Source: Deltaproteobacteria bacterium (GTDB taxonomy: Bacteria; Desulfobacterota; Desulfobaccia; Desulfobaccales; 0-14-0-80-60-11). Taken from it: DNA of 7,464 bases. This document shows positions 6,113 through 7,464 of the stretch, piece by piece. The stretch lies in assembly GCA_023381945.1 (NCBI GenBank), contig JAMCQY010000273.1:1-7464 (forward strand), given 5' to 3'. Under the pieces are notes generated by a model that was given only the letters and a program-made list of their open reading frames with translations, was not told the DNA's origin and made no database searches. Both the position numbers and the translations under genes were made by a program. The first letter of the stretch is position 1. Every line of letters begins with the position of its first letter.

Positions 6113-7464
6113 CTAATGCTGAAACTGTTTCAGTTTGTGGTGCATGGTTTTATAATCTATCTGCAATAGACGGGCCGCCTTGGCCTTGTTGCCGCCGGTA
6201 TATTTCAGGACCTGGGTCAGGACTTCCCGCTCTACGGTGATCACGCTGCGATGCACTATTTCCTTCAGGGAGAGTTCCCGCCAGGGAGTCCCGTCGACCC
6301 GGGGGGTGAAAGCCAGGCCCGGCACCGGGGCCCGCTTGATATCCAGGTGCTCTTCGGTAACCAGGACGTCGGCCAGCAGCACGGCCCGGCGAATAACGGC
6401 CCGGAGCTGGCGCACGTTTCCAGGCCAATTGTAGGCTAATAAGGCCTCCAGGCAGTTTTCGGAAAAACCCCGGACGTTTTTTTGCAGCTCCTGGTTGGTG
6501 ATGTCCAGGAAACGCTTGGCCAGATAGGGAATATCGTCTTTGCGTTCCCTGAGGGGCGGAATGTTGATAGTGAATTCATTCAGCCGGAAATAGAGATCCT
6601 CCCGCATCTGCCCCGACTCCACCAATCCCAGGAGCTTTTGGTTGCTGGCGGTCAGCAGGCGGACGTCGATCTCGACGGGCCGGGTGGCTCCCAGGCGCAG
6701 GACCGCCTTCTCCTGAATGACGCGCAGCAGCCTCGTTTGAGAAGATCGCGGCAGATTGGCAATTTCGTCCAGGAATAAGGTGCCGCTTTGAGCTGCCTCG
6801 AATTTCCCCATCTTAGCCGACGTGGCACCGGTGAAGGCGCCCTTCTGGTAGCCGAAAAGCTCGCTTTCGATGAGGGTTTCGGGAATGGCCCCGCAATCCA
6901 GGGGGATAAAGGGGGCAGAGGCTCGGCGGCCCAATTGGTGGACGGCCCGGGCCACCAGCTCTTTGCCGGCCCCGGTTTCCCCCTGAATTATAACGCTGAA
7001 GTCCGATTGGGCCACCCGGTTCACCTCGCGGATGATGCGGGTTACTGCGTCACTGGGGCCCATCATGACTCGAAGGCAATTATCCGCCGGGATTTCTGCG
7101 GCACTGGTCCGCCGGCGCTGGCGCTCGGCCAAGGCGGCGCGCACCACCCGGAGCACTTCGGAGTGATCGAAAGGCTTGGGCAGGTAATCAAAGGCCCCGG
7201 CTTTCATGGCCGCCACCGATGCCGGGATCTCGGCAAAAGCGGTGATCATGACAACCGGCAGATCGGGATCGGTTTCCTTTACCCTTTTTAAAACCTCCAT
7301 GCCATCGAGGCCGGGCATGTTGACATCTACCAGCATTAAGTCAGGCGTACTCAGGGGAAGCATCTGCAAGGCCGTCTCGCCGTCATAAGCCACCCTGCTG
7401 GCTATTCCGCTCTTTTTCATCAGGGTAGAGAGCATTTGGCCGATATCTCGATCATCATCCACAA
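6113..7464 (-). CDS. NtrC-family sigma-54-dependent response regulator, partial at N-terminus
   Basis: Transcription activator of sigma-54 RNA polymerase, lacking only a few N-terminal residues that lie beyond the right window edge; the GTG at 7460-7462 is most likely the Val before the acidic Asp cluster of a receiver, not a start. Numbered from that codon: receiver domain about 1-112 with Asp46 (VDVNMPGLDG) as phosphoacceptor, Thr74 and Lys96 of the switch; linker; AAA+ domain about 133-372 with Walker A GETGAGKE (161-168), the sigma-54 contact loop GAFTGA (208-213), Walker B GTLFLDEI (227-234) and WPGNVRQLR (346-354); and a Fis-type helix-turn-helix at about 422-445 (GNKAKAARLLQIDYKTMHHK). 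Everything needed for activation is intact. It leads directly into Hsp20 with a 16-base gap. It could be served by the kinase at 261-1739 or by another outside the window. Targets are unknown; gvp genes are the natural suggestion from position. Confidence 0.96.
   Translation of the reverse strand, partial: VDDDRDIGQMLSTLMKKSGIASRVAYDGETALQMLPLSTPDLMLVDVNMPGLDGMEVLKRVKETDPDLPVVMITAFAEIPASVAAMKAGAFDYLPKPFDHSEVLRVVRAALAERQRRRTSAAEIPADNCLRVMMGPSDAVTRIIREVNRVAQSDFSVIIQGETGAGKELVARAVHQLGRRASAPFIPLDCGAIPETLIESELFGYQKGAFTGATSAKMGKFEAAQSGTLFLDEIANLPRSSQTRLLRVIQEKAVLRLGATRPVEIDVRLLTASNQKLLGLVESGQMREDLYFRLNEFTINIPPLRERKDDIPYLAKRFLDITNQELQKNVRGFSENCLEALLAYNWPGNVRQLRAVIRRAVLLADVLVTEEHLDIKRAPVPGLAFTPRVDGTPWRELSLKEIVHRSVITVEREVLTQVLKYTGGNKAKAARLLQIDYKTMHHKLKQFQH

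Noticed and set aside
6825..6845. TGGCAC resembling the -24 element of a sigma-54 promoter
   Set aside because: It is on the plus strand inside the regulator gene and no TTGC follows at the -12 spacing; I found no convincing -24/-12 promoter in the intergenic gaps either.
6788..7291. Plus-strand open frame of 167 codons opposite the sigma-54 regulator
   Set aside because: It is the antisense of the receiver and AAA+ domains; no recognisable motif or ribosome binding site supports it.

Overview
The window is a compact run of seven genes, all on the minus strand. Read in the direction of transcription (high to low coordinates) they are: an NtrC-type sigma-54-dependent response regulator cut by the window edge; an Hsp20/alpha-crystallin small heat-shock protein; a two-ring CDC48/VAT-type AAA+ ATPase; two GvpL/GvpF-family gas vesicle proteins; a soluble PAS-PAS histidine kinase; and the receiver domain of a second response regulator, cut by the other window edge. 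Both GvpL/F proteins end in the family hallmark GPWPPYxF, which identifies the locus as part of a gas vesicle (gvp) cluster. The structural gene gvpA and genes such as gvpN, gvpK and gvpG are not here and would be expected outside the window.

Layout. 6113-7464: sigma-54 regulator. 5596-6096: Hsp20. 3418-5577: AAA+ ATPase. 3309-3417: the only sizeable gap, with two short competing hairpins. 2496-3308 and 1765-2499: the GvpL/F pair, joined by an ATGA stop/start overlap. 261-1739: histidine kinase, read from a GTG with a good Shine-Dalgarno. 1-264: second response regulator, also meeting the kinase stop at an ATGA overlap. However, the conserved receiver frame is not the frame of that ATG, so a one-base frameshift, a sequence error or a non-standard start must be involved. 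Every other gap is 25 bases or less, so the set looks like one operon, possibly with a second entry point at the 109-base gap.

How the genes may work together (inference). GvpL/F proteins are accessory factors of gas vesicle assembly that bind GvpA and seed growth. Hsp20 and the CDC48-like unfoldase look like a dedicated protein-quality-control pair for the very hydrophobic, aggregation-prone vesicle proteins. The cytoplasmic kinase and two response regulators could place the cluster under phosphorelay and sigma-54 control.

Organism. The GC-rich sequence, NtrB/NtrC-style signalling and a gvp cluster carrying Hsp20 and CDC48 suggest a Gram-negative bacterium, most plausibly Thermodesulfobacteriota (former Deltaproteobacteria). 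This is a guess from gene content; no RNA gene or taxonomic marker is present. I see no tRNA, rRNA, CRISPR, insertion sequence or clear terminator.
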